Positions 1-9,478 of a DNA stretch of 20,782 nucleotides are shown piece after piece. This stretch comes from Prevotella sp. GTDB taxonomy: Bacteria > Bacteroidota > Bacteroidia > Bacteroidales > Bacteroidaceae. Location of the stretch: assembly GCA_017623335.1 (NCBI GenBank), contig JAGAPI010000024.1, forward strand, positions 1-20,782, read 5' to 3'. The position numbers and the translations under genes are program-made. The notes under the pieces are model-generated. The model was not told where the DNA came from and ran no database searches. It worked only from the letters and a program-made list of their open reading frames with translations. The number at the start of each line of letters is the position of its first letter. The first letter of the stretch is position 1.

Positions 1-1
1 C

Positions 2-1048
2 CTTACCAATCAGGCGGCAGTAAAGCAATTTTTCGATGAGGAAAAGCCAGACGCCGTGGTGCTCGCCGCCGCGCATGTTGGCGGAATCATGGCAAACTCG
101 CTCTACCGCGCCGACTTCATAATGCAAAACATGCTCATGCAATGCAACGTCATCGGCGAGTCATACCATCACGGCGTGAAGAAGCTGCTGTTTCTCGGCT
201 CAACCTGCATCTACCCCAAGAATGCGCCGCAGCCAATGCGCGAGGACGCGCTGCTGACAAGCGAGCTGGAATACACCAACGAGGAATATGCCATAGCCAA
301 GATTGCGGGCCTGAAGATGTGCGAGAGCTACAACCTGCAATACGGCACCAACTACATAGCAGTGATGCCGACAAACCTATACGGTCCCAACGACAACTTC
401 CACCTGGAAAACTCGCACGTGATGCCGGCAATGATGCGCAAGGTGTATCTTGCCAAGCTGATTCACGACGGGGAGTGGGACGCAATACGCACCGACATGA
501 ACAAACGCCCAGTGGAGGGTGTTGACGGCAGTGCCGACAAGGAGGAAATCCTCAGCGTGCTGGCAAAATACGGCATCGGCGACAACAAGGTGACCCTCTG
601 GGGCACGGGCAAGCCGCTGCGCGAATTTCTGTGGAGCGAGGAGATGGCAGACGCCTCGGTGCATGTGCTGCTCAACGTTGACTTCAGCGACATCATAGGC
701 ATGAAGACCTACAGCAGCGTGCAGACCGGCACAGCAACCGCCGACGGAGCAACCGACCGCAACAGCAGTCACGGCCGAGGCGGAGCAATACCTGCCCTGG
801 GAGAGATACGCAACTGCCACATCAACGTGGGCACAGGCAAGGAGCTCACCATACGCGAGTTGTCGGAGCTGGTGGTAAAGACCGTGGGATTTACGGGCGA
901 GGTAATCTTCGACTCATCGAAGCCCGACGGCACCATGCGCAAGCTCATCGACGTGTCGAAGCTGCATTCGCTCGGATGGCACCACAAGGTGGAGATTGAC
1001 GAGGGCGTGGAGCGGCTGTTCCAGTGGTATAAGGAGAGTCTGAAATAA
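2..1048 (+). CDS. fcl: GDP-L-fucose synthase, 5'-truncated by window edge
   Basis: NADPH-dependent epimerase/reductase of the extended SDR family, converting GDP-4-keto-6-deoxymannose to GDP-L-fucose in the cytoplasm for fucosylated surface glycans. The frame is open from base 2, so the true start and the N-terminal nucleotide-binding glycine motif lie upstream of the window; the GTG at 56 is internal. Counting from that GTG, the catalytic Ser is in GSTCIYP (about residue 49) and the YxxxK pair is Y78/K82 (YAIAK). Further family hallmarks are NLYGPNDNFH, WGTGKPLREFLW and the C-terminal HINVGTGKE...SKPDGTMRKL block. An insert after the MRK helix (about residues 137-177) is, from memory, normal in Bacteroidota homologues; a second, polar insert (about 216-248) seems unusual. 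The gene ends 25 bases before a long palindrome. Identity is very likely; a different sugar-nucleotide epimerase is unlikely given the fucose-synthase motifs. Confidence 0.93.
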   Translation, partial: LTNQAAVKQFFDEEKPDAVVLAAAHVGGIMANSLYRADFIMQNMLMQCNVIGESYHHGVKKLLFLGSTCIYPKNAPQPMREDALLTSELEYTNEEYAIAKIAGLKMCESYNLQYGTNYIAVMPTNLYGPNDNFHLENSHVMPAMMRKVYLAKLIHDGEWDAIRTDMNKRPVEGVDGSADKEEILSVLAKYGIGDNKVTLWGTGKPLREFLWSEEMADASVHVLLNVDFSDIIGMKTYSSVQTGTATADGATDRNSSHGRGGAIPALGEIRNCHINVGTGKELTIRELSELVVKTVGFTGEVIFDSSKPDGTMRKLIDVSKLHSLGWHHKVEIDEGVERLFQWYKESLK

Positions 1049-1072
1049 CAGGCTCCCCAGAGCACTATATAT

Positions 1073-1106
1073 AAATAATGTACGCGCACGTGCGCGTACA
1101 TTATTT
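1073..1106. terminator. 34-bp perfect palindrome between convergent genes
   Basis: Two 17-base arms (1073-1089 and 1090-1106) are perfectly complementary with no spacer. The centre is GCGCACGTGCGC and the ends are AT-rich (AAATAATGTAC / GTACATTATTT). It lies between the 3' ends of the fucose synthase gene (+) and the DUF721 gene (-) and is followed on both strands by T/A-rich sequence, so a bidirectional terminator is the simplest reading. A protein-binding palindrome is the alternative. Confidence 0.7.
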
Positions 1107-1158
1107 TATTATATACTATTAGCCCAATAATCGCCATGCCCATTAGCCGGATAAGCTT

Positions 1159-1449
1159 TCAGCAAAACCTTATGTCGCAAATCACCTGACTTCCCACGGC
1201 GGCGTTGAGCCTCTGGACATACTGCTGGCGCATCATGCTGAGGTCGGCGCGCAGCGCAGGATTGGTGAGGGCAACAAAAAGCGTCTGGTTGCGGATGTAC
1301 AGATTACGGGTGTACTGCGCAATCACCGCCCCGGCGACATCCTGCCACGAGTCGATGAGCCGCCGCTGAAGCAGCGGCGTTTCAAGTCCCTGCTGGCGCA
1401 GGGCATACAGGAGCACCTCGCTCACCTGTTTCACATCAGTCCTAAACAT
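1159..1449 (-). CDS. DUF721 (DciA-like) protein
   Basis: A 96-residue protein matching the DUF721 pattern: an N-terminal helical part (DVKQVSEVLLYAL), a conserved SWQDVAG motif at about 34-40, then a KH-like beta section (LYIRNQTLFVALTNPALRADL, split here by its own positions 50-70) and a C-terminal strand. DUF721 includes DciA, which helps load the replicative helicase DnaB in bacteria lacking DnaC; that role is known for some family members and only inferred here. It follows recF on the same strand after 83 bases, a frequent Bacteroidota arrangement, so the two are probably co-transcribed as a replication/repair pair. The ATG at 1449 is preceded by an array of 9-bp repeats. The product is short but apparently complete. 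Confidence 0.82.
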   Translation of the reverse strand: MFRTDVKQVSEVLLYALRQQGLETPLLQRRLIDSWQDVAGAVIAQYTRNLYIRNQTLFVALTNPALRADLSMMRQQYVQRLNAAVGSQVICDIRFC

Positions 1450-1471
1450 CCTTTATCTTAATTCTTAAAAA

Positions 1472-1516
1472 TCCTACAACTCCTAATACTCCTACAATTC
1501 CTACCCCTCCTACCGC
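1472..1516. repeat. Five tandem 9-bp units between recF and the DUF721 gene
   Basis: Read on the + strand, five consecutive 9-base units begin TCCTA (TCCTACAAC, TCCTAATAC, TCCTACAAT, TCCTACCCC, TCCTACCGC) in exact register. On the transcribed strand each gives a TAGGA, resembling a repeated weak ribosome-binding site just upstream of the DUF721 start. The unit length is a multiple of three, but the region is after the recF stop and non-coding. Confidence 0.8.
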
Positions 1517-1532
1517 CCTAAAAAAACTTCAC

Positions 1533-2633
1533 CTAAAACATGCTCACCTCGCCTCCGCTGACATGGAAAATCCTGTGCGGGAAATTGCCTCTGGCGAGGA
1601 TGCTGTCGAGATGGTCGCGGTTGGTGTCGGTGATGAAAATCTGCCCGAAGGTGTCGCTCGACACTATCCTCACAATCTGCTCCACCCGCGTGGCGTCGAG
1701 CTTGTCGAAGATGTCGTCGAGCAGCAGCAGCGGCGTGTTCCTGCGGCATGACATATCGCAGAGCAGCTCAAACTGCGCCAGCTTCAGGGCTATCACAAAG
1801 CTCTTCTTCTGCCCCTGGCTCGCCTCACGCTTCATGAGGTGTCCACCCAGGGTGAAGCTCAGGTCGTCGCGATGCACCCCGTGCAGCGAGTATCCCACGG
1901 CGCGGTCCTTGTGGCGGTCGCGCTGTATCACCTCAAGCAGCGGTCCGCGGGTGCAGTGCGACTCATAGTCGATGCCCACGGTCTCGCTTTCCATCGAAAT
2001 CATCCCGTAGTATTTTTGGAACACCGGCACGAGCATGTCCACAAACTTGCGGCGCGCCTCGTACAGGCGCTCTCCGTGCACCGCCATCTGCTCCTCCCAT
2101 ATCGCCAGCAGCTCCGCATCGGGCTCGTCCTCGCTCTTGAGCATTGCGTTACGCTGCTGCAGAGCCTTGTTGTAGCCCGCAAGCGCCTGCATATATGGAT
2201 TGTCATACTGTGCGATGAACACGTCCATCAGCTGGCGGCGCTCCTCGCTTGTGCCGTCGATGAGCACGGTGTCGCCCGGCGCCACCTTCACCAGCGGTAT
2301 CAGCCCAATGTGCTCCGACAACCGCCGGTATTCCTTCTTGTTGCGCTTGAAGTGCTTCTTGGTGCCGCGCTTCATGCCGCAATATATCGAGAGAGTGTCG
2401 GTGTTGTCAGTATATTCGCCTTCGAGCACAAAAAACGGCTCGTCGTGGCGTATGAGCTGCGAGTCAACAGGATTTCCGCTGCTGCGGCAAAACGACAGAT
2501 AGTACACGGCGTCGAGCACGTTTGTCTTGCCTGCTCCGTTGTCGCCGATAAAGCAGTTTATCTTTGCCGACATTTCGAGCGTAGCCTCGGCTATGTTCTT
2601 ATAGTTTATTATTGACAGTTTTCTGAGAATCAT
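1533..2633 (-). CDS. recF: DNA replication/repair protein RecF
   Basis: SMC-like ATPase that loads RecA with RecO/RecR at single-stranded gaps. The 366 residues fit the family (E. coli about 357). Walker A is GDNGAGKT at 30-37, the ABC signature SQGQKK at 272-277 and Walker B LLLLDDIFDKLD at 302-313; the RecF-type start (MILRKLSIINYKN) is clear. An upstream in-frame ATG at 2684 exists but lies inside the -33 element of a consensus promoter (2654-2685), and the predicted transcription start is near 2647, so the ATG at 2633 is chosen, leaving a leader of roughly 14 bases. The gene is first of a recF/DUF721 pair and diverges from an acetyltransferase gene across the 22-bp repeat array. It ends with TAG at 1533-1535. 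Confidence 0.95.
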   Translation of the reverse strand: MILRKLSIINYKNIAEATLEMSAKINCFIGDNGAGKTNVLDAVYYLSFCRSSGNPVDSQLIRHDEPFFVLEGEYTDNTDTLSIYCGMKRGTKKHFKRNKKEYRRLSEHIGLIPLVKVAPGDTVLIDGTSEERRQLMDVFIAQYDNPYMQALAGYNKALQQRNAMLKSEDEPDAELLAIWEEQMAVHGERLYEARRKFVDMLVPVFQKYYGMISMESETVGIDYESHCTRGPLLEVIQRDRHKDRAVGYSLHGVHRDDLSFTLGGHLMKREASQGQKKSFVIALKLAQFELLCDMSCRRNTPLLLLDDIFDKLDATRVEQIVRIVSSDTFGQIFITDTNRDHLDSILARGNFPHRIFHVSGGEVSMF

Positions 2634-2653
2634 CCTATACGGTGTTTTACGTG

Positions 2654-2685
2654 CAAAGTTAACACTATTTTTCCGAATCTCCAAA
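2654..2685 (-). promoter_or_regulatory. recF promoter (Bacteroidota type)
   Basis: On the minus strand TTTG (2685-2682), 20 bases, then TAACTTTG (2661-2654) match the TTTG/TAnnTTTG consensus of the Bacteroidota primary sigma factor. The transcript should start near 2647, just ahead of the ATG at 2633. Confidence 0.75.
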
Positions 2686-2731
2686 TTTTTCAGCCCGTAT
2701 GCTGTTTTTTTATCGGGATATTAAAAATTTC

Positions 2732-2863
2732 GGCGTACGCCGGATTATATTTTGACGTACGTCGGATTACATTTTGACGTACGCCGGATTATATTTCTCC
2801 GTACGCACGTTTATATTTTGGCGTACGCCCGATTATATTTCTCCGTACGCCGAAATCTGTTTC
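2732..2863. repeat. Six tandem 22-bp repeats with invariant CGTACG core
   Basis: Units start at 2732, 2754, 2776, 2798, 2820 and 2842, with an exact 22-base period. Each has CGTACG at its positions 3-8, usually within a longer palindrome (GGCGTACGCC or GACGTACGTC), followed by an AT-rich stretch such as GGATTATATTTT. Copy 6 has a degenerate AT part. The array lies between the promoters of recF (-) and an acetyltransferase gene (+). The spacing of about two helical turns would place every core on one face of the helix, as expected for an operator or iteron-like array; the binding protein is unknown. Confidence 0.9.
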
Positions 2864-2939
2864 TGCCCGACATGAAGTTTTTTTCCACCCGGCAAGGCGA
2901 TTTTTTCTGAAAACATGGCGTAAATTCAAAGAAAAATAT

Positions 2940-2947
2940 TACCTTTG
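2940..2947 (+). promoter_or_regulatory. Probable -7 element of the acetyltransferase promoter
   Basis: TACCTTTG fits TAnnTTTG and lies 36 bases before the ATG at 2984. No good TTTG is seen 19-23 bases upstream, so the -33 half is weak or the promoter needs an activator, possibly acting at the neighbouring 22-bp array. Confidence 0.5.
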
Positions 2948-2983
2948 CATCCCATTAACGCAATCGAAAATCAAGACAAGGAA

Positions 2984-3430
2984 ATGAAGGAAATAATCTG
3001 CAAACGCTTTCATGAGCTTACGCTCGACGAACTTTATATGATATTGAAGTCGCGCTCCGAAATATTCATCGTGGAGCAGGACTGCGTGTATCTCGACCTC
3101 GACGACATGGACCAGGACGCCATCCACCTGTGGATGAACGTCGACGGCAGGATGGTGGCATACGCCCGGGTGCTGAAGGCTGGCACCTATCTCGACGAGA
3201 TTGCCATCGGGCGCGTCATCACACGCGAGCGCGGCAAGGGCTACGGGCTGGAGATTTTCCGCAAGGCGATAAGCGTGGCTGAGGAAAAGCTCGGTGCCAG
3301 GAAAATAAAGATACGCTCGCAGTGCCAGGCGGAGCAGTTTTATGTGAAGTCGGGGTTCCGCCGCTGCGGCGAGCCGTTCATGTATGAGGGACTGATGCAC
3401 GTTGACATGATTTGGGAGAAGGAGGGCTGA
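2984..3430 (+). CDS. GNAT acetyltransferase, ElaA-like
   Basis: A 148-residue protein of the GCN5-related N-acetyltransferase fold. The N-terminal segment (ELYMILKSRSEIFIVEQ, residues 16-32) with VEQ and the following YLDLDDMD are typical of the ElaA branch. The acetyl-CoA pyrophosphate loop is RERGKGYG (81-88) after IAIGRVI, and the C-terminal QAEQFYVKSGF (115-125) is motif B. Substrate is unknown for this branch. A TTG at 2945 in the same frame overlaps the -7 promoter element, so the ATG at 2984 is preferred. The gene is monocistronic between the repeat array and a terminator, converging on the carboxylase operon. Its stop region is duplicated (see 3428-3469). Confidence 0.85.
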   Translation: MKEIICKRFHELTLDELYMILKSRSEIFIVEQDCVYLDLDDMDQDAIHLWMNVDGRMVAYARVLKAGTYLDEIAIGRVITRERGKGYGLEIFRKAISVAEEKLGARKIKIRSQCQAEQFYVKSGFRRCGEPFMYEGLMHVDMIWEKEG

Positions 3431-3469
3431 CGCTCCGGGAAAAAGGATTGACGCTCCGGGGAAAAAGAA
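3428..3469 (+). repeat. 21-bp tandem duplication over the acetyltransferase stop codon
   Basis: TGACGCTCCGGGAAAAAGGAT (3428-3448; 21 bases, one unit) is followed directly by a near copy at 3449-3469 with small changes. The first TGA is the stop codon of the acetyltransferase gene; the duplicated TGA stays in frame, giving a back-up stop. Confidence 0.75.
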
Positions 3470-3498
3470 AAAGCCGGCTATTTTCACAAACTGCCGGC
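3462..3498 (-). terminator. Terminator of the carboxylase operon
   Basis: On the minus strand, GCCGGC, a 14-base loop and GCCGGC (3498-3473) are followed by TTTTTCTTTTT (to 3462), a stem plus U-tract just past the last operon gene. On the + strand no U-tract follows, so it mainly serves the minus strand. Confidence 0.7.
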
Positions 3499-3554
3499 CC
3501 GTAAATACAACTTATATAATATCACTAACTTTAATGATCTGAGTTTCAAATGGT

Positions 3555-5060
<1,506 letters not shown>

Positions 5061-5103
5061 CTTCAGTTTTGCCGAAGCTTCCCTCCTCCCGTCATCTCTC
5101 CCC

Positions 5104-5610
5104 TCACACCTCCAGCGTCATCAGCGTCTGGTTGGCGCTCACCGTCTGCCCTTCCTCCACCAGAATCCGGTCCACGGTGCAGTCAGCCGTCACCTTGTAG
5201 TTGCTCTGCATCTTCATCGCCTCAATCACGACGCAGGTGTCGCCGGCATTCAGCCTCTGCCCCTCCTTCACCGCAATGCTCACGATTTTTCCCGGCATCG
5301 GCGCCACCATCCGGCTGTCCTGCCGAGCGTTGTCGCTGCGCTTCATCTGCAGATACTTAGCCTCGGTGTCCACAATCTCCACGTCGTAAGTGGAGAAGTT
5401 GGCATTCACCTTGTAATGCTTGCCGTCGTCCGAGGTGCGCATGAACTCCGCGTTATACGACTTGTTGCCGTAGAGCAGCGAGCAGCCTCCGCGCTCGGTC
5501 ATCGCCACGTCTACGTCATACACCGTGCCGTCAATCTGTATGCTCACCTTGTTGCCCTGCTTGCTCAGCAGCTCCACCTCAGTCACTCTGTTTCCTATAT
5601 GAATTTCCAT
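5104..5610 (-). CDS. Biotin carboxyl carrier subunit
   Basis: A 168-residue biotin carrier for the acyl-CoA carboxylase. The C-terminal biotinyl domain (about 100-168) begins with APMPGKIVSIAVKEGQ and carries the biotin-accepting lysine K133 in EAMKM, the classic site. The N-terminal about 95 residues form a beta-rich segment (VELLSKQGNKVSIQIDGTVYD in three short strands) that in related carboxylases docks the carrier between the other subunits; this is inferred. No proline/alanine-rich linker is evident. It is the middle gene, 88 bases after the biotin carboxylase and 43 bases before the carboxyltransferase gene. The ATG at 5610 follows an AC/A-rich leader. A carrier of a decarboxylase pump is the alternative, less likely in this operon. 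Confidence 0.92.
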   Translation of the reverse strand: MEIHIGNRVTEVELLSKQGNKVSIQIDGTVYDVDVAMTERGGCSLLYGNKSYNAEFMRTSDDGKHYKVNANFSTYDVEIVDTEAKYLQMKRSDNARQDSRMVAPMPGKIVSIAVKEGQRLNAGDTCVVIEAMKMQSNYKVTADCTVDRILVEEGQTVSANQTLMTLEV

Positions 5611-5698
5611 TGTTTTCCGTCCGTTTTTGTTCGTGCAATATCCTCAACACCCACTGTTTCTCAATGATGTCCTTTGCACAGGTTTTGTTTTGTCCGTG

Positions 5699-7246
<1,548 letters not shown>

Positions 7247-7273
7247 TCCTGAATCATCTTGTTTGTTGTTGTT

Positions 7274-7318
7274 TTGGCAAGCACAGTCATGCCTTTACGG
7301 AATAATGCTCCTTGCCAA
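7274..7318 (-). promoter_or_regulatory. Leader hairpin between the B12 aptamer and accC
   Basis: Perfect 8-base arms, TTGGCAAG (7318-7311 on the minus strand) and CTTGCCAA (7281-7274), enclose 29 bases. The hairpin sits between aptamer and start codon and is followed by AACAACAACAAAC, not by a U-tract, so it is not a standard intrinsic terminator. It could be part of an expression platform that acts on translation. Confidence 0.4.
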
Positions 7319-7360
7319 TCGTATCGTACGCCTAACCCACGAGTGCGGACGACCTTTGAA

Positions 7361-7637
7361 ACTGTGGCAGGTCTTCTGACTTTGCCTCTCCATGCCAACA
7401 CCTTCCCGGTTAAAAAATCCCGACACACCGTTCTTTTTTGCGTATCCGTCTCTCACAACGTTCGCTCTACAGTGACGGTTCTCAACCAGTGGTTTTCAAA
7501 ACATGCGTCCTGCGCAGGCAGTGCATGTTGTTGGTTGGCGTGGTTACAATGAGGCTTACAGCAGCGGGACTGTCCGGGTTTTTCACCCGGTTCCCTTTTA
7601 ATCACAAGCCCTTAATCAGGTTCTTGCAAACCACAAT
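7361..7637 (-). ncRNA. Cobalamin (AdoCbl-class) riboswitch
   Basis: Read on the minus strand, the 5' half holds the conserved core (7595-7553): GGGAA, a hairpin CCGGGTGAAAAACCCGG, ACAGTCCCGC and TGCTGTAAGCC. The 3' half holds the B12 box AGTCAGAAGACCTGCC (7381-7366). ATTGTGG (7637-7631) can pair with CCACAGT (7367-7361) to close helix P1. The stretch between holds the peripheral helices and is long, giving about 277 nt in all. It lies upstream of the acyl-CoA carboxylase operon on the same strand and behind a consensus promoter whose predicted start coincides with the first aptamer base. Known members mostly repress on binding cobalamin; the direction here is inferred. Confidence 0.93.
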
Positions 7638-7643
7638 CGGGCG

Positions 7644-7674
7644 CAAAAGTACAACAAATCCGCCAAACTGCAAA
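7644..7674 (-). promoter_or_regulatory. Promoter of riboswitch and carboxylase operon
   Basis: On the minus strand TTTG (7674-7671), 19 bases, TACTTTTG (7651-7644). This fits the Bacteroidota consensus and predicts a start near 7637, the 5' edge of aptamer helix P1. Confidence 0.78.
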
Positions 7675-8100
7675 ACATCTGTTAACTTCCAGCCCCTTAT
7701 TTAGCGTTTTTTAACTACCTCTGTTGGAAAAATTGCCCTAAATTCGGAAAACTTACAGTTTTTCTGCCCAAACATCAGCAAAACGCAAAACTTTCAAATT
7801 ACAACAAAAAATTGTCAATCTGCTTACACTAACCTTTAAACAGGCATCATCACAACACGAATTAAAAGCACTGCGTCTTATTTTTAGAAAAAACTTTCGC
7901 CTTTGTCCTTTTCTTCTCCACAAATATTGTACCTTTGCACCAAGATTAGCAATGCATAATTGCAAAAGATAAGTACATTATCCATGCATTATGACAAACA
8001 GCGTCTTAAAATAATAACAACACAAATTCAAAAATTCCCGGGATGGGGACTATTACTTTAGGTCTATTATTTCTTTTTTAAGTTGTTTTGATTTTTATTT
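7675..8100. other. Long AT-rich intergenic region with an orphan + promoter
   Basis: About 425 bases without a convincing gene on either strand. On the + strand TTTG (7902-7905), 24 bases, TACCTTTG (7930-7937) resembles a promoter, predicting a start near 7944. Downstream there are only tiny open frames (for example 7990-8013, seven codons) and then T-rich sequence and the hairpin at 8101-8124. A small RNA of about 160-180 nt is possible; nothing here matches an RNA family I recognise. Confidence 0.35.
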
Positions 8101-8124
8101 GCGGGACACTGTGAAGTGTCCTGC
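8101..8124. terminator. Hairpin directly after the membrane-protein stop codon
   Basis: A 10-bp stem (GCGGGACACT / AGTGTCCTGC, one G-U pair) closes a GTGA tetraloop. It abuts the stop codon of the minus-strand membrane protein gene at 8125 and could also end a + transcript from the 7902-7937 promoter. U-tracts after the stem are poor on both strands (TTATTGTGTTG on +), so termination strength is uncertain. Confidence 0.5.
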
Positions 8125-8727
8125 TTATTGTGTTGAGAAAAACACATAAATCACGGTGTGGACAAACACTGAGGCGACGATGAAAAGCACCAGGAGTGGA
8201 GCGGCAACGCCGATGCCGTTGGTGAGGGCGACCGCTGTTTGCGCAAACGAGCGGAAGCGCCCCACCGCTATGCCGAAGGCGGTTGAGACGGTAACGACAT
8301 AAAGCGCAGCAAGCGGTATGGCGACGGCGCTGAACGGAGAGTGCCACAGGCTGCCCACTGCGCTGAGCAACACGGCGTGGGGCACCAGCGTGAGCATGGC
8401 GGTGGCAACGAGAAACAACACCGTAACCGCGGCGATGCAAACAAGCGCCGTGCGGCGACGGGTACAGCGGTGACGCAGGCTGCCGATGATGCCCGAGGCG
8501 CGCAACACGCCCGCTGCCATGGCAAGCAACAGCAGCCACACAAGCAGCGGTGAGGCGCAAAACTGCACAAAATGGCTGCAAAACCAGCGGACAGCCTCGC
8601 CACGGAGCATACTTCGGATGGTGCTCTGGGGCAGGAGTGCTCCGAGAATCCACGAGAGAACTACCACCGCCACCTGAGCCCAGCACAGGGTGGCGAGAGC
8701 TATGGTGTAAAGCCGGCTATTCCTCAT
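8125..8727 (-). CDS. Five-helix membrane protein, function unknown
   Basis: A 200-residue hydrophobic protein with about five membrane segments (approximately 7-32, 58-75, 93-116, 131-156, 171-197) and basic loops (RHRCTRRR at 86-93). The segment around 24-75 (WILGALLP, GEAVRWF, SPLLVWLLLLAM) faintly recalls the start of AbgT-type transporters, but the protein is far too short for one and I would not assign a function. The ATG at 8727 is chosen because it overlaps the last codons of the response regulator gene (GATGAGGAATAG), an 11-base overlap pointing to translational coupling. An upstream start (8793) would sit well inside the regulator gene. It is the last gene of the sensor kinase operon, so a role linked to that signalling pair is plausible but not shown. 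Confidence 0.7.
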   Translation of the reverse strand: MRNSRLYTIALATLCWAQVAVVVLSWILGALLPQSTIRSMLRGEAVRWFCSHFVQFCASPLLVWLLLLAMAAGVLRASGIIGSLRHRCTRRRTALVCIAAVTVLFLVATAMLTLVPHAVLLSAVGSLWHSPFSAVAIPLAALYVVTVSTAFGIAVGRFRSFAQTAVALTNGIGVAAPLLVLFIVASVFVHTVIYVFFSTQ

Positions 8728-9448
8728 CGGGGCGCAGATTGTCGAGGTCGATGATATGCAGCTGCAGGGCACGCACGGCAAGGCGCGTGGCATTGACGCC
8801 GATGCCGCTGTTGCCGTTGGGGAACAGCTTTTGAACCAGTTCGTTCTGGCGCTTCTCCAGACTCTTCACTCCAAAAGGCATGCCGCGCAGGTTGGAAATC
8901 TGCTCCTTGGTATAGCCCAGCGCAAGATGACGGAGGAAACGCTCGTCGTACTCGTCAATCTCATAGTCGATGAGCGACTCCTGTTGAGCCACCATGCTGC
9001 TCACGCTGCGTGTGAAGCGTTCAATGATTTTCCTGAGTATCGGCTGATTGAACACCAGGCGCTTGCCTCCCATCACTCCCGCTACGTCGTTGCGGGTCAG
9101 CATCTCGCCGCTCTTTAGGATTATTCCGTCGGCACCGGCATCGAGCACGTCCACCCACAGTTTCTCATTAAGAATCTCGCCTGTGAATATCAGCACCTTT
9201 ATGTCATGGTGCTTCTCCTTGGTCTGCCGACAAATCTCCACTCCCACGGTGGTGCTTCCGCCCAGCCCCAGATCGAGCAGCACAAGCTGCGGCAACTGCT
9301 CACGCATCAGCTTCCAATATGCCGGCTCGCTGTCGGCTGTACCAATTATCTGTGCTTCGGGAATGTCGTTGCGGAGTATTCCCTCGGTGCCTTTCAGTTC
9401 GAGCGGCACATCTTCTACTATTATTACTTTAAACGGCTGTAATTCCAT
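8717..9448 (-). CDS. Two-component response regulator with LuxR-like C-terminal domain
   Basis: A 243-residue cytoplasmic regulator. The receiver domain (1 to about 125) shows acidic residues E12/D13, the phospho-acceptor D59 in LVLLDLGLGG, T89 and K112. A linker follows, then a C-terminal part (about 160-240) with a helix-turn-helix-like run (LALGYTKEQISNLRGM, then SLEKRQNELVQKLF) of the LuxR/GerE sort, though the second helix is atypical. I recall such regulators in Bacteroidales paired with periplasmic-sensor kinases, and the kinase gene ends only 30 bases upstream on the same strand, making it the likely partner. Its 3' end overlaps the membrane protein gene. DNA binding is inferred from fold pattern only; target genes are unknown. 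Confidence 0.85.
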   Translation of the reverse strand: MELQPFKVIIVEDVPLELKGTEGILRNDIPEAQIIGTADSEPAYWKLMREQLPQLVLLDLGLGGSTTVGVEICRQTKEKHHDIKVLIFTGEILNEKLWVDVLDAGADGIILKSGEMLTRNDVAGVMGGKRLVFNQPILRKIIERFTRSVSSMVAQQESLIDYEIDEYDERFLRHLALGYTKEQISNLRGMPFGVKSLEKRQNELVQKLFPNGNSGIGVNATRLAVRALQLHIIDLDNLRPDEE

Positions 9449-9478
9449 ATCTTTATATTAATTATTAATTAGCAATTA

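Noticed and set aside
2634..2684. Longer RecF starting at ATG 2684
   Set aside because: The extra 17 codons overlap the consensus promoter and its predicted start, and RecF proteins begin at the MILRKLSI-like sequence.
2732..2863. CRISPR array
   Set aside because: There are no unique spacers: the 22-bp units are contiguous and similar throughout, and no cas genes are near.
2945..2983. TTG start for the acetyltransferase at 2945
   Set aside because: The codon is within the TACCTTTG promoter element; the ATG at 2984 fits ElaA-like N termini.
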